Source: Eurosta solidaginis
Lineage: Eukaryota; Arthropoda; Insecta; Diptera; Tephritidae
NCBI RefSeq assembly: GCF_040869045.1
Contig: NW_027137006.1
Location: 186,001-250,000, forward strand
Length of the DNA: 64,000 nucleotides
Direction: 5' to 3'
The position numbers and the translations under genes were made by a program. Position 1 is the stretch's first letter; each line of letters starts with the position of its first letter. Of this stretch, positions 13,901 through 27,600 are shown piece by piece. Under the pieces are notes generated by a model. The model made no database searches. It saw nothing but the letters and a program-made list of their open reading frames with translations, and had not been told where the DNA came from.

Positions 13901-16300
13901 CAACTGCTGAGTTATCTACTCAAATTTGTTGAACAAAACGACTTACGTATTTTAAGCATGCTAACCTTTAGCCCGGTAAGCAAATTAAAAAAAACGCAAT
14001 ATGTAGGCTACACGAGAACGGAGCCGTCGATTAACCAAAACAAATGGGTTAAACAAATTCGTACACGGTATTTATCAATTTAGCTCTAGAATTAAAGGAT
14101 ATACAACGAGAAACAACGTTTGACAACCTTTAAACAGTTTTAATAACTATCTCAAAAATTGTCGCTCTGATGCAAACAACTGCTGAGTTATCTACTCAAA
14201 TTTGTTGAACAAAACGACTTGCGTATTTTAAACATGCTAACCTTTAGCCCGGTAAGAAAATTAAAAAAAAAAACGCAATATGTAGGCTACACAAGAACGG
14301 AGCCGTTGAGTAACCAAAACAAATGGGTTAAACAAATTCGTACACGGTATTTATCAATTTAACTCTAGAATTAGAGGATATACAACGAGAAACAACGTTT
14401 CACAACCTTTAAACAGTTTTAATAACTATCTCAAAAATTGTCGCTCTGATGCAAACAACTGCTGAGTTATCTACTCAAATTTGTTGAACAAAACGACTTA
14501 CGTATTTTAAGCATACTAACCTTTAGCCCGGTAAGCAAATTTAAAAAAAAAAGCAATATGTAGGCTACACGAGAACGGAGCCGTCGAGTAACCAAAACAA
14601 ATGGGTTAAACAAATTCATACACGGTATTTATCAATTTAACTCTAGAATTAAAGGATATACAACGAGAAACAACGTTTGACAACCTTTAAACAGTTTTAA
14701 TAACTATCTCAAAAATTGTCGCTACAACCTTTAGCCCGGTAAGCAAATTAAAAAAAAACGCAATATGTAAGCTACACGAGAACGGAGCCGTCGAGTAACC
14801 AAAACAAATGGGTTAAACAAATTCGTACACCGTGTTTATCAATTTAACTCTAGAAATAAAGGATATACAACGAGAAAGAACGTTTGACAACCTTTAAACA
14901 GTTTTAGTAACTATCTCAAAAATTGTCGCTCTGATGCAAACAACTGCTGAGTTATCTACTCAAATTTGTTGAACAAAACGACTTACGTATTTTAAGCATA
15001 CTAACCTTTAGCCCGGTAAGCAAATTAAAAAAAAAAAGCAATATGTAGGCTACACGAGAACGGAGCCGTCGAGTAACCAAAACAAATGGGTTAAACAAAT
15101 TCATACACGGTATTTATCAATTTAACTCTAGAATTAAAGGATATACAACGAGAAACAACGTTTGACAACCTTTAAACAGTTTTAATAACTATCTCAAAAA
15201 TTGTCGCTACAACCTTTAGCTCGGTAAGCAAATTAAAAAAAAACGCAATACGTAGGCTACACGAGAACGGAGCCGTCGAGTAACCAAAACAAATGGGTTA
15301 AACAAATTCGTACACGGTATTTATCAATTTAACTCTAGAATTAAAGGATATACAACGAGAAACAACGTTTGACAACCTTTAAACCGTTTTAATAACTATC
15401 TCAAAAATTGTCGCTCTGATGCAAACAACTGCCTAGTTATCTACTCAAATTTGTTGAACAAAACGACTTACGTATTTTAAGCATGCTAACCTTTAGCCCG
15501 GTAAGCAAATTAAAAAAACGCAATATGTAGGCTACACGAGAACGGAGCCGTCGATTAACCAAAACAAATGGGTTAAACAAATTCGTACACGGTATTTATC
15601 AATTTAGCTCTAGAATTAAAGGATATACAACGAGAAACAACGTTTGACAACCTTTAAACAGTTTTAATAACTATCTCAAAAATTGTCGCTCTGATGCAAA
15701 CAACTGCTGAGTTATCTACTCAAATTTGTTGAACAAAACGACTTACGTATTTTAAGCATGCTAACCTTTAGCCCGGTAAGCAAATTAAAAAAAACGCAAT
15801 ATGTAGGCTACACGAGAACGGAGCCGTCGATTAACCAAAACAAATGGGTTAAACAAATTCGTACACGGTATTTATCAATTTAGCTCTAGAATTAAAGGAT
15901 ATACAACGAGAAACAACGTTTGACAACCTTTAAACAGTTTTAATAACTATCCCAAAAATTGTCGCTCTGATGCAAACAACTGCTGAGTTATCTACTCAAA
16001 TTTGTTGAACAAAACGACTTACGTATTTTAAGCATGCTAACCTTTAGCCCGGTAAGCAAATTAAAAAAAACGCAATATGTAGGCTACACGAGAACGGAGC
16101 CGTCGATTAACCAAAACAAATGGGTTAAACAAATTCGTACACGGTATTTATCAATTTAGCTCTAGAATTAAAGGATATACAACGAGAAACAACGTTTGAC
16201 AACCTTTAAACAGTTTTAATAACTATCTCAAAAATTGTCGCTCTGATGCAAACAACTGCTGAGTTATCTACTCAAATTTGTTGAACAAAACGACTTACGT
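10965..16300 (+). repeat. Satellite higher-order repeat, 3321-bp unit
   Basis: A series of distinctive monomers repeats in order. A monomer marked GCTACACAAGAAC, GCCGTTGAG and ATTAGAGG starts at 10965 and again at 14286, giving a HOR period of 3321 bp. Inside it, a shorter set begins with a CATACACGG monomer of the 206-bp deletion type. That set is followed by a GTAAGCTACACG / GAAAGAACG / TTTTAGTAAC monomer, then a GCAATACGTAGG junction. It starts at 11243, 12488 and 14564. The first spacing of 1245 bp is thus a nested repeat. Runs of GTCGATTAACC monomers with TTTAGCTC fill the rest. Very high identity between copies implies recent amplification. Confidence 0.9.
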
Positions 16301-19300
16301 ATTTTAAGCATACTAACTTTTAGCCCAGTAAGCAAATTAAAAAAAACGCAATATGTAGGCTACACGAGAACGGAGCCGTCGAGTAACTAAAACAAATGGG
16401 TTAAACAAATTCGTACACGGTATTTATCAATTTAACTCTAGAATTAAAGGATATACAACGAGAAACAACCTTTGACAACCTTTAAACCGTTTTAATAACT
16501 ATCTCAAAAATTGTCGCTCTGATGCAAACAACTGCCTAGTTATCTACTCAAATTTGTTGAACAAAACGACTTACGTATTTTAAGCATGCTAACCTTTAGC
16601 CCGGTAAGCAAATTAAAAAAAACGCAATATGTAGGCTACACGAGAACGGAGCCGTGGAGTAACTAAAACAAATGGGTTAAATAAATTCGTACACGGTATT
16701 TATCAATTTAACTCTAGAATTAAAGGATATACAACGAGAAACAACGTTTGACAACCTTTAAACCGTTTTAATAACTATCTCAAAAATTGTCGCTCTGATG
16801 CAAACAACTGCCTAGTTATCTACTCAAATTTGTTGAACAAAACGACTTGCGTATTTTAAGCATGCTAACCTTTAGCCCGGTAAGCAAATTAAAAAAACGC
16901 AATATGTAGGCTACACGAGAACGGAGCCGTCGAGTAACCAAAACAAATGGGTTAAACAAATTCGTACACGGTATTTATCAATTTAGCCCTAGAATTGAAG
17001 GATATACAACGAGAAACAACGTTTGACAACCTTTAAACAGTTTTAATAACTATCTCAAAAATTGTCGCTCTGATGCAAACAACTGCTGAGTTATCTACTC
17101 AAATTTGTTGAACAAAACGACTTACGTATTTTAAGCATACTAACCTTTAGCCCGGTAAGCAAATTAAAAAAAAAAAAACGCAATATGTAGGCTACACGAG
17201 AACGGAGCCGTCGAGTAACCAAAACAAATGGGTTAAACAAATTCGTACACGGTATTTATCAATTTAACTCTAGAAATAAAGGATATACAACGAGAAACAA
17301 CGTTTGACATCCTTTAAACAGTTTTAATAACTATCTCAAAAATTGCCGCTCTGATGCAAAAAACTACTGAGTTATCTACTCAAATTTGTTGAACAAAACG
17401 ACTTACGTATTTTAAGCATGCTAACCTTTAGCCCGGTAAGCAAATTAAAAAAAAACGCAATATGTAGGCTACACGAGAACGGAGCCGTCGAGTAACCAAA
17501 ACAAATGGGTTAAACAAATTCGTACACGGTATTTATCAATTTAACTCTAGAATTAAAGGATATACAACGAGAAACAACGTTTGACAACCTTTAAACCGTT
17601 TTAATAACTATCTCAAAAATTGTCGCTCTGATGCAAACAACTGCCGAGTTATCTACGTTTAACGTTTGACAACCTTTAAACAGTTTTAATAACTATCTCA
17701 AAAATTGTCGCTACAACCTTTAGCCCGGTATGCAAATTAAAAAAAACGCAATATGTAGGCTACACGAGAACGGAGCCGTCGAGTAACCAAAACAAATGGG
17801 TTAAACAAATTCGTACACCGTATTTATCAATTTAACTCTAGAATTAAGGGATATACAACGAGAAACAACGTTTGACAACCTTAAAACAGTTTTAATAACT
17901 ATCTCAAAAATTGTCGCTCTGATGCAAACAACTGCTGAGTTATCTACTCAAATTTGTTGAACAAAACGACTTACGTATTTTAAGCATACTAACCCTTAGC
18001 CCGGTAAGCAAATTAAAAAAAAACGCAATATGTAGGCTACACGAGAACGGAGTCGTCGAGTAACCAAAACAAATGGGTTAAACAAATTCGTACACGGTAT
18101 TTATCAATTTAACTCTAGAATTAAAGGATATACAACGAGAAACAACGTTTGACAAGCTTTAAACACTTTTAATAACTATATCAAAAATTGTCGCTCTGAT
18201 GCAAACAACTGCTGAGTTATCTACTCAAATTTGTTGAACAAAACGACTTACGTATTTTAAGCATACTAACCTTTAGCCCGGTAAGCAAATTAAAAAAAAA
18301 ACGCAATATGTAGGCTACACGAGAACGGAGCCGTCGAGTAACCAAAACAAATGGGTTAAACAAATTCGTACACGGTATTTATCAATTTAACTCTAGAATT
18401 AAAGGATATACAACGAGAAACAACGTTTGACAACCTTTAAACAGTTTTAATAACTATCTCAAAAATTGTCGCTCTGATGCAAACAACTGCTGAGTTATCT
18501 ACTCAAATTTGTTGAACAAAACGACTTACGTATTTCAAGCATGCTAACCTTTAGCCCGGTAAGCAAATTAAAAAAAAACGCAATATGTAGGCTACGCGAG
18601 AACGGAGCCGTCGAGTAGCCAAAACCAATGGGTTAAACTAATTCGTACACGGTATTTATCAATTTAACTCAAGAATTAAAGGATATACAACGAGAAACAA
18701 TGTTTCACAACCTTTAAACAGTTTTAATAACTATCTCAAAAATTGTCGCTCTGATGCAAACAACTGCTGAGTTATCTACTCAAATTTGTTGAACAAAACG
18801 ACTTACGTATTTTAAGCATACTAACCTTTAGCCCGGTAAGCAAATTAAAAAAAAAACGCAATATGTAGGCTACACGAGGACGGAGCCGTCGAGTAACCAA
18901 AACAAATGGGTTAAACAAATTCGTACACGGTATTTATCAATTTAACTCTAGAATTAAAGGATATACAACGAGAAACAACGTTTGACAACCTTTAAACGGT
19001 TTTAATAACTATCTCAAAAATTGTCGCTCTGATGCAAACAACTGCTGAGTTATCTACTCAAATTTGTTGAACAAAACGACTTACGTATTTTAAGCATGCT
19101 AACCTTTAGCCCGGTAAGCAAATTAAAAAAAAACGCAATATGTAGGCTACACGAGAACGGAGCCATCGAGTAACCAAAACATATGGGTTAAACAAATTCG
19201 TACACGGTATTTATCAATTTAACTCTAGAATTAAAGGATATACAACGAGAAACAACGTTTGACAACCTTTAAACAGTTTTAATAACTATCTCAAAAATTG

Positions 19301-22300
19301 TCGCTCTGATGCAAACAACTGCCGAGTTATCTACGTTTAACGTTTGACAACCTTTAAACAGTTTTAATAACTATCTCAAAAATTGTCGCTCTGATGCAAA
19401 CAACTGCCGAGTTATCTACTCAAATTTGTTGAACAAAACGACTTTCGTATTTTAAGCATGCTAACCTTTAGCCCGGTAAGCAAATTAAAAAAAAAAACGC
19501 AATATGTAGGCTACACGAGAACGGAGCCGTCGAGTAACCAAAACAAATGGGTTAAACAAATTCGTACACGGTATTTATCAATTTAACTCTAGAATTAAAG
19601 GATATACAACGAGAAACAACGTTTGACAACCTTTAAACGGTTTTAATAACTATCTCAAAAATTGTCGCTCTGATGCAAACAACTGCCTAGTTATCTACTC
19701 AAATTTGTTGAACAAAACGACTTACGTATTTTAAGCATGCTAACCTTTAGCCCGGTAAGCAAATTAAAAAAAACGCAATATGTAGGCTACACGAGAACGG
19801 AGCCGTCGAGTAACTAAAACAAATGAGTTAAATAAATTCGTACAAGGTATTTATCAATTTAACTCTAGAATTAAAGGATATACAACGAGAAACAACGTTT
19901 GACAACCTTTAAACCGTTTTAATAACTATCTCAAAAATTGTCGCTCTGATGCAAACAACTGCCTAGTTATCTACTCAAATTTGTTGAACAAAACGACTTG
20001 CGTATTTTAAGCATGCTAACCTTTAGCCCGGTAAGCAAATTAAAAAAACGCAATATGTAGGCTACACGAGAACGGAGCCGTCGAGTAACCAAAACAAATG
20101 TGTTAAACAAATTCGTACACGGTATTTATCAATTTAGCCCTAGAATTGAAGGATATACAACGAGAAACAACGTTTGACAACCTTTAAACAGTTTTAATAA
20201 CTATCTCAAAAATTGTCGCTCTGATGCAAACAACTGCTGAGTTATCTACTCAAATTTGTTGAACAAAACGACTTACGTATTTTAAGCATACTAACCTTTA
20301 GCCCGGTAAGCAAATTAAAAAAAAAAAACGCAATATGTAGGCTACACGAGAACGGAGCCGTCGAGTAACCAAAACAAATGGGTTAAACAAATTCGCACAC
20401 GGTATTTATCAATTTAACTCTAGAAATAAAGGATATACAACGAGAAACAACGTTTGACAACCTTTAAACAGTTTTAATAACTATCTCAAAAATTGCCGCT
20501 CTGATGCAAAAAACTACTGAGTTATCTACTCAAATTTGTTGAACAAAACGACTTACGTATTTTAAGCATGCTAACCTTTAGCCCGGTAAGCAAATTAAAA
20601 AAAACGCAATATGTAGGCTACACGAGAACGGAGCCGTCGAGTAACCAAAACAAATGGGTTAAACAAATTCGTACATGGTATTTATCAATTTAACTCTAGA
20701 ATTAAAGGATATACAACGAGAAACAACGTTTGACAACCTTTAAACCGTTTTAATAACTATCTCAAAAATTGTCGCTCTGATGCAAACAACTGCCGAGTTA
20801 TCTACGTTTAACGTTTGACAACCTTTAAACAGTTTTAATAACTATCTCAAATATTGTCGCTACAACCTTTAGCCCGGTATGCAAATTAAAAAAAACGCAA
20901 TATGTAGGCTACACGAGAACGGAGCCGTCGAGTAACCAAAACAAATGGGTTAAACAAATTCGTACATGGTATTTATCAATTTAACTCTAGAATTAAAGGA
21001 TATACAACGAGAAACAACGTTTGACAACCTTTAAACCGTTTTAATAACTATCTCAAAAATTGTCGCTCTGATGCAAACAACTGCCGAGTTATCTACGTTT
21101 AACGTTTGACAACCTTTAAACAGTTTTAATAACTATCTCAAAAATTGTCGCTACAACCTTTAGCCCGGTATGCAAATTAAAAAAAACGCAATATGTAGGC
21201 TACACGAGAACGGAGCCGTCGAGTAACCAAAACAAATGGGTTAAACAAATTCGTACACCGTATTTATCAATTTAACTCTAGAATTAAGGGATATACAACG
21301 AGAAACAACGTTTGACAACCTTAAAACAGTTTTAATAACTATCTCAAAAATTGTCGCTCTGATGCAAACAACTGCTGAGTTATCTACTCAAATTTGTTGA
21401 ACAAAACGACTTACGTATTTTAAGCATACTAACCCTTAGCCCGGTAAGCAAATTAAAAAAAAACGCAATATGTAGGCTACACGAGAACGGAGCCGTCGAG
21501 TAACCAAAACAAATGGGTTAAACAAATTCGTACACGGTATTTATCAATTTAACTCTAGAATTAAAGGATATACAACGAGAAACAACGTTTGACAACCTTT
21601 AAACACTTTTAATAACTATCTCAAAAATTGTCGCTCTGATGCAAACAACTGCTGAGTTATCTACTCAAATTTGTTGAACAAAACGACTTACGTATTTTAA
21701 GCATACTAACCTTTAGCCCGGTAAGCAAATTAAAAAAAAAACGCAATATGTAGGCTACACGAGAACGGAGCCGTCGAGTAACCAAAACAAATGGGTTAAA
21801 CAAATTCGTACACGGTATTTATCAATTTAACTCTAGAATTAAAGGATATACAACGAGAAACAACGTTTGACAACCTTTAAACAGTTTTAATAACTATCTC
21901 AAAAATTGTCGCTCTGATGCAAACAACTGCTGAGTTATCTACTCAAATTTGTTGAACAAAACGACTTACGTATTTCAAGCATGCTAACCTTTAGCCCGGT
22001 AAGCAAATTAAAAAAAAACGCAATATGTAGGCTACGCGAGAACGGAGCCGTCGAGTAGCCAAAACCAATGGGTTAAACTAATTCGTACACGGTATTTATC
22101 AATTTAACTCAAGAATTAAAGGATATACAACGAGAAACAATGTTTCACAACCTTTAAACAGTTTTAATAACTATCTCAAAAATTGTCGCTCTGATGCAAA
22201 CAACTGCTGAGTTATCTACTCAAATTTGTTGAACAAAACGACTTACGTATTTTAAGCATACTAACCTTTAGCCCGGTAAGCAAATTAAAAAAAAAACGCA

Positions 22301-24600
22301 ATATGTAGGCTACACGAGGACGGAGCCGTCGAGTAACCAAAACAAATGGGTTAAACAAATTCGTACACGGTATTTATCAATTTAACTCTAGAATTAAAGG
22401 ATATACAACGAGAAACAACGTTTGACAACCTTTAAACGGTTTTAATAACTATCTCAAAAATTGTCGCTCTGATGCAAACAACTGATGAGTTATCTACTTA
22501 AATTTGTTGAACAAAACGACTTACGTATTTTAAGCATGCTAACCTTTAGCCCGGTAAGCAAATTAAAAAAAAACGCAATATGTAGGCTACACGAGAACGG
22601 AGCCATCGAGTAACCAAAACATATGGGTTAAACAAATTCGTACACGGTATTTATCAATTTAACTCTAGAATTAAAGGATATACAACGAGAAACAACGTTT
22701 GACAACCTTTAAACAGTTTTAATAACTATCTCAAAAATTGTCGCTCTGATGCAAACAACTGCCGAGTTATCTACGTTTAACGTTTGACAACCTTTAAACA
22801 GTTTTAATAACTATCTCAAAAATTGTCGCTCTGATGCAAACAACTGCCGAGTTATCTACTCAAATTTGTTGAACAAAACGACTTTCGTATTTTAAGCATG
22901 CTAACCTTTAGCCCGGTAAGCAAATTAAAAAAAAAAACGCAATATGTAGGCTACATGAGAACGGAGCCGTCGAGTAACCAAAACAAATGGGTTAAACAAA
23001 TTCGTACACGGTATTTATCAATTTAACTCTAGAATTAAAGGATATACAACGAGAAACAACGTTTGACAACCTTTAAACGGTTTTAATAACTATCTCAAAA
23101 ATTGTCGCTCTGATGCAAACAACTGCCTAGTTATCTACTCAAATTTGTTGAACAAAACGACTTACGTATTTTAAGCATGCTAACCTTTAGCCCGGTAAGC
23201 AAATTAAAAAAAAACGCAATATGTAGGCTACACGAGAACGGAGCCGTCGAGTAACTAAAACAAATGGGTTAAATAAATTCGTACACGGTATTTATCAATT
23301 TAACTCTAGAATTAAAGGATATACAACGAGAAACAACGTTTGACAACCTTTAAACCGTTTTAATAACTATCTCAAAAATTGTCGCTCTGATGCAAACAAC
23401 TGCCTAGTTATCTACTCAAATTTGTTGAACAAAACGACTTGCGTATTTTAAGCATGCTAACCTTTAGCCCGGTAAGCAAATTAAAAAAACGCAATATGTA
23501 GGCTACACGAGAACGGAGCCGTCGAGTAACCAAAACAAATGGGTTAAACAAATTCGTACACGGTATTTATCAATTTAGCCCTAGAATTGAAGGATATACA
23601 ACGAGAAACAACGTTTGACAACCTTTAAACAGTTTTAATAACTATCTCAAAAATTGTCGCTCTGATGCAAACAACTGCTGAGTTATCTACTCAAATTTGT
23701 TGAACAAAACGACTTACGTATTTTAAGCATACTAACCTTTAGCCCGGTAAGCAAATTAAAAAAAAAAAACGCAATATGTAGGCTACACGAGAACGGAGCC
23801 GTCGAGTAACCAAAACAAATGGGTTAAACAAATTCGTACACGGTATTTATCAATTTAACTCTAGAAATAAAGGATATACAACGAGAAACAACGTTTGACA
23901 ACCTTTAAACAGTTTTAATAACTATCTCAAAAATTGCCGCTCTGATGCAAAAAACTACTGAGTTATCTACTCAAATTTGTTGAACAAAACGACTTACGTA
24001 TTTTAAGCATGCTAACCTTTAGCCCGGTAAGCAAATTAAAAAAAACGCAATATGTAGGCTACACGAGAACGGAGCCGTCGAGTAACCAAAACAAATGGGT
24101 TAAACAAATTCGTACATGGTATTTATCAATTTAACTCTAGAATTAAAGGATATACAACGAGAAACAACGTTTGACAACCTTTAAACCGTTTTAATAACTA
24201 TCTCAAAAATTGTCGCTCTGATGCAAACAACTGCCGAGTTATCTACGTTTAACGTTTGACAACCTTTAAACAGTTTTAATAACTATCTCAAAAATTGTCG
24301 CTACAACCTTTAGCCCGGTATGCAAATTAAAAAAAACGCAATATGTAGGCTACACGAGAACGGAGCCGTCGAGTAACCAAAACAAATGGGTTAAACAAAT
24401 TCGTACACGGTATTTATCAATTTAACTCTAGAATTAAAGGATATACAACGAGAAACAACGTTTGACAACCTTAAAACAGTTTTAATAACTATCTCAAAAA
24501 TTGTCGCTCTGATGCAAACAACTGCTGAGTTATCTACTCAAATTTGTTGAACAAAACGACTTACGTATTTCAAGCATGCTAACCTTTAGCCCGGTAAGCA
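16301..24600 (+). repeat. Satellite higher-order repeat, 3151/3441-bp unit
   Basis: A monomer marked by GTAACTAAAAC and TTAAATAAATTC starts at 16635, 19786 and 23227, giving spacings of 3151 and 3441 bp. The difference of 290 bp is explained by one extra local unit: the CGTACATGG monomer with the 87-bp insertion occurs twice in a row in the second copy (CATGG at 20674 and 20965). Each copy also carries a GCCGCTCTG / AACTACTGAG monomer, a GTATGCAAATT junction, a GCTACGCGAG monomer, and two TCTACGTTTAACG junctions. Confidence 0.9.
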
Positions 24601-27600
24601 AATTAAAAAAAAACGCAATGTGTAGGCTACGCGAGAACGGAGCCGTCGAGTAACCAAAACCAATGGGTTAAACTAATTCGTACACGGTATTTATCAATTT
24701 AACTCAAGAATTAAAGGATATACAACGAGAAACAATGTTTCACAACCTTTAAACAGTTTTAATAACTATCTCAAAAATTGTCGCTCTGATGCAAACAACT
24801 GCTGAGTTATCTACTCAAATTTGTTGAACAAAACGACTTACGTATTTTAAGCATACTAACCTTTAGCCCGGTAAGCAAATTAAAAAAAAAACGCAATATG
24901 TAGGCTACACGAGGACGGAGCCGTCGAGTAACCAAAACAAATGGGTTAAACAAATTCGTACACGGTATTTATCAATTTAACTCTAGAATTAAAGGATATA
25001 CAACGAGAAACAACGTTTGACAACCTTTAAACGGTTTTAATAACTATCTCAAAAATTGTCGCTCTGATGCAAACAACTGCTGAGTTATCTACTCAAATTT
25101 GTTGAACAAAACGACTTACGTATTTTAAGCATGCTAACCTTTAGCCCGGTAAGCAAATTAAAAAAAAAACGCAATATGTAGGCTACACGAGAACGGAGCC
25201 ATCGAGTAACCAAAACAAATGGGTTAAACAAATTCGTACACGGTATTTATCAATTTAACTCAAGAATTAAAGGATATACAACGAGAAACAACGTTTGACA
25301 ACCATTAAATAGTTTTAATAACTATCTCAAAAATTGTCGCTCTGATGCAAACAACTGCCGAGTTATCTACGTTTAACGTTTGACAACCTTTAAACAGTTT
25401 TAATAACTATCTCAAAAATTGTCGCTCTGATGCAAACAACTGCCGAGTTATCTACTCAAATTTGTTGAACAAAACGACTTTCGTATTTTAAGCATGCTAA
25501 CCTTTAGCCCGGTAAGCAAATTAAAAAAAAAAACGCAATATGTAGGCTACACGAGAACGGAGCCGTCGAGTAACCAAAACAAATGGGTTAAACAAATTCG
25601 TACACGGTATTTATCAATTTAACTCTAGAATTAAAGGATATACAACGAGAAACAACGTTTGACAACCTTTAAACGGTTTTAATAACTATCTCAAAAATTG
25701 TCGCTCTGATGCAAACAACTGCTGAGTTATCTACTCAAATTTGTTGAAAAAAACGACTTACGTATTTTAAGCATGCTAACCTTTAGCCCGGTAAGCAAAT
25801 TAAAAAAAAACGCAATATATAGGCTACACGAGAACGGAGCCATCGAGTAACCAAAACAAATGGGTTAAACAAATTCGTACACGGTATTTATCAATTTAAC
25901 TCTAGAATTAAAGGATAACAAGAGAAACAACGTTGGACAACCTTAAAACAGTTTTAATAACTATCTCAAAAATTGTCGCTCTGATGCAAACAACTGCTGA
26001 GTTATCTACTCAAATTTGTTGAACAAAACGACTTACGTATTTCAAGCATGCTAACCTTTAGCCCGGTAAGCAAATTAAAAAAAAACGCAATATGTAGGCT
26101 ACGCGAGAACGGAGCCGTCGAGTAACCAAAACCAATGGGTTAAACTAATTCGTACACGGTATTTATCAATTTAACTCAAGAATTAAAGGATATACAACGA
26201 GAAACAATGTTTCACAACCTTTAAACAGTTTTGATAACTATCTCAAAAATTGTCGCTCTGATGCAAACAACTGCTGAGTTATCTACTCAAATTTGTTGAA
26301 CAAAACGACTTACGTATTTTAAGCATACTAACCTTTAGCCCGGTAAGCAAATTAAAAAAAAAACGCAATATGTAGGCTACACGAGAACGGAGCCATCGAG
26401 TAACCAAAACAAATGGGTTAAACAAATTCGTACACGGTATTTATCAATTTAACTCTAGAATTAAAGGATATACAACGAGAAACAACGTTTGACAACCTTT
26501 AAACAGTTTTAATAACTATCTCAAAAATTGTCGCTCTGATGCAAACAACTGCTGAGTTATCTACTCAAATTTGTTGAACAAAACGACTTACGTATTTTAA
26601 GCATGCTAACCTTTAGCCCGGTAAGCAAATTAAAAAAAAACGCAATATGTAGGCTACACGAGAACGGAGCCATCGAGTAACCAAAACAAATGGGTTAAAC
26701 AAATTCGTACACGGTATTTATCAATTTAACTCTAGAATTAAAGGATATACAACGAGAAACAACGTTTGACAACCTTTAAACAGTTTTAATAACTATCTCA
26801 AAAATTGTCGCTCTGATGCAAACAACTGCCGAGTTATCTACTCAAATTTGTTGAACAAAACGACTTTCGTATTTTAAGCATGCTAACCTTTAGCCCGGTA
26901 AGCAAATTAAAAAAAAAAACGCAATATGTAGGCTACACGAGAACGGAGCCGTCGAGTAACTAAAACAAATGGGTTAAACAAATTCGTACACGGTATTTAT
27001 CAATTTAACTCTAGAATTAAAGGATATACAACGAGAAACAACGTTTGACAACCTTTAAACGGTTTTAATAACTATCTCAAAAATTGTCGCTCTGATGCAA
27101 ACAACTGCTGAGTTATCTACTCAAATTTGTTGAAAAAAACGACTTACGTATTTTAAGCATGCTAACCTTTAGCCCGGTAAGCAAATTAAAAAAAAACGCA
27201 ATATATAGGCTACACGAGAACGGAGCCATCGAGTAACCAAAACAAATGGGTTAAACAAATTCGTACACGGTATTTATCAATTTAACTCTAGAATTAAAGG
27301 ATAACAAGAGAAACAACGTTGGACAACCTTAAAACAGTTTTAATAACTATCTCAAAAATTGTCGCTCTGATGCAAACAACTGCTGAGTTATCTACTCAAA
27401 TTTGTTGAACAAAACGACTTACGTATTTCAAGCATGCTAACCTTTAGCCCGGTAAGCAAATTAAAAAAAAACGCAATATGTAGGCTACGCGAGAACGGAG
27501 CCGTCGAGTAACCAAAACCAATGGGTTAAACTAATTCGTACACGGTATTTATCAATTTAACTCAAGAATTAAAGGATATACAACGAGAAACAATGTTTCA

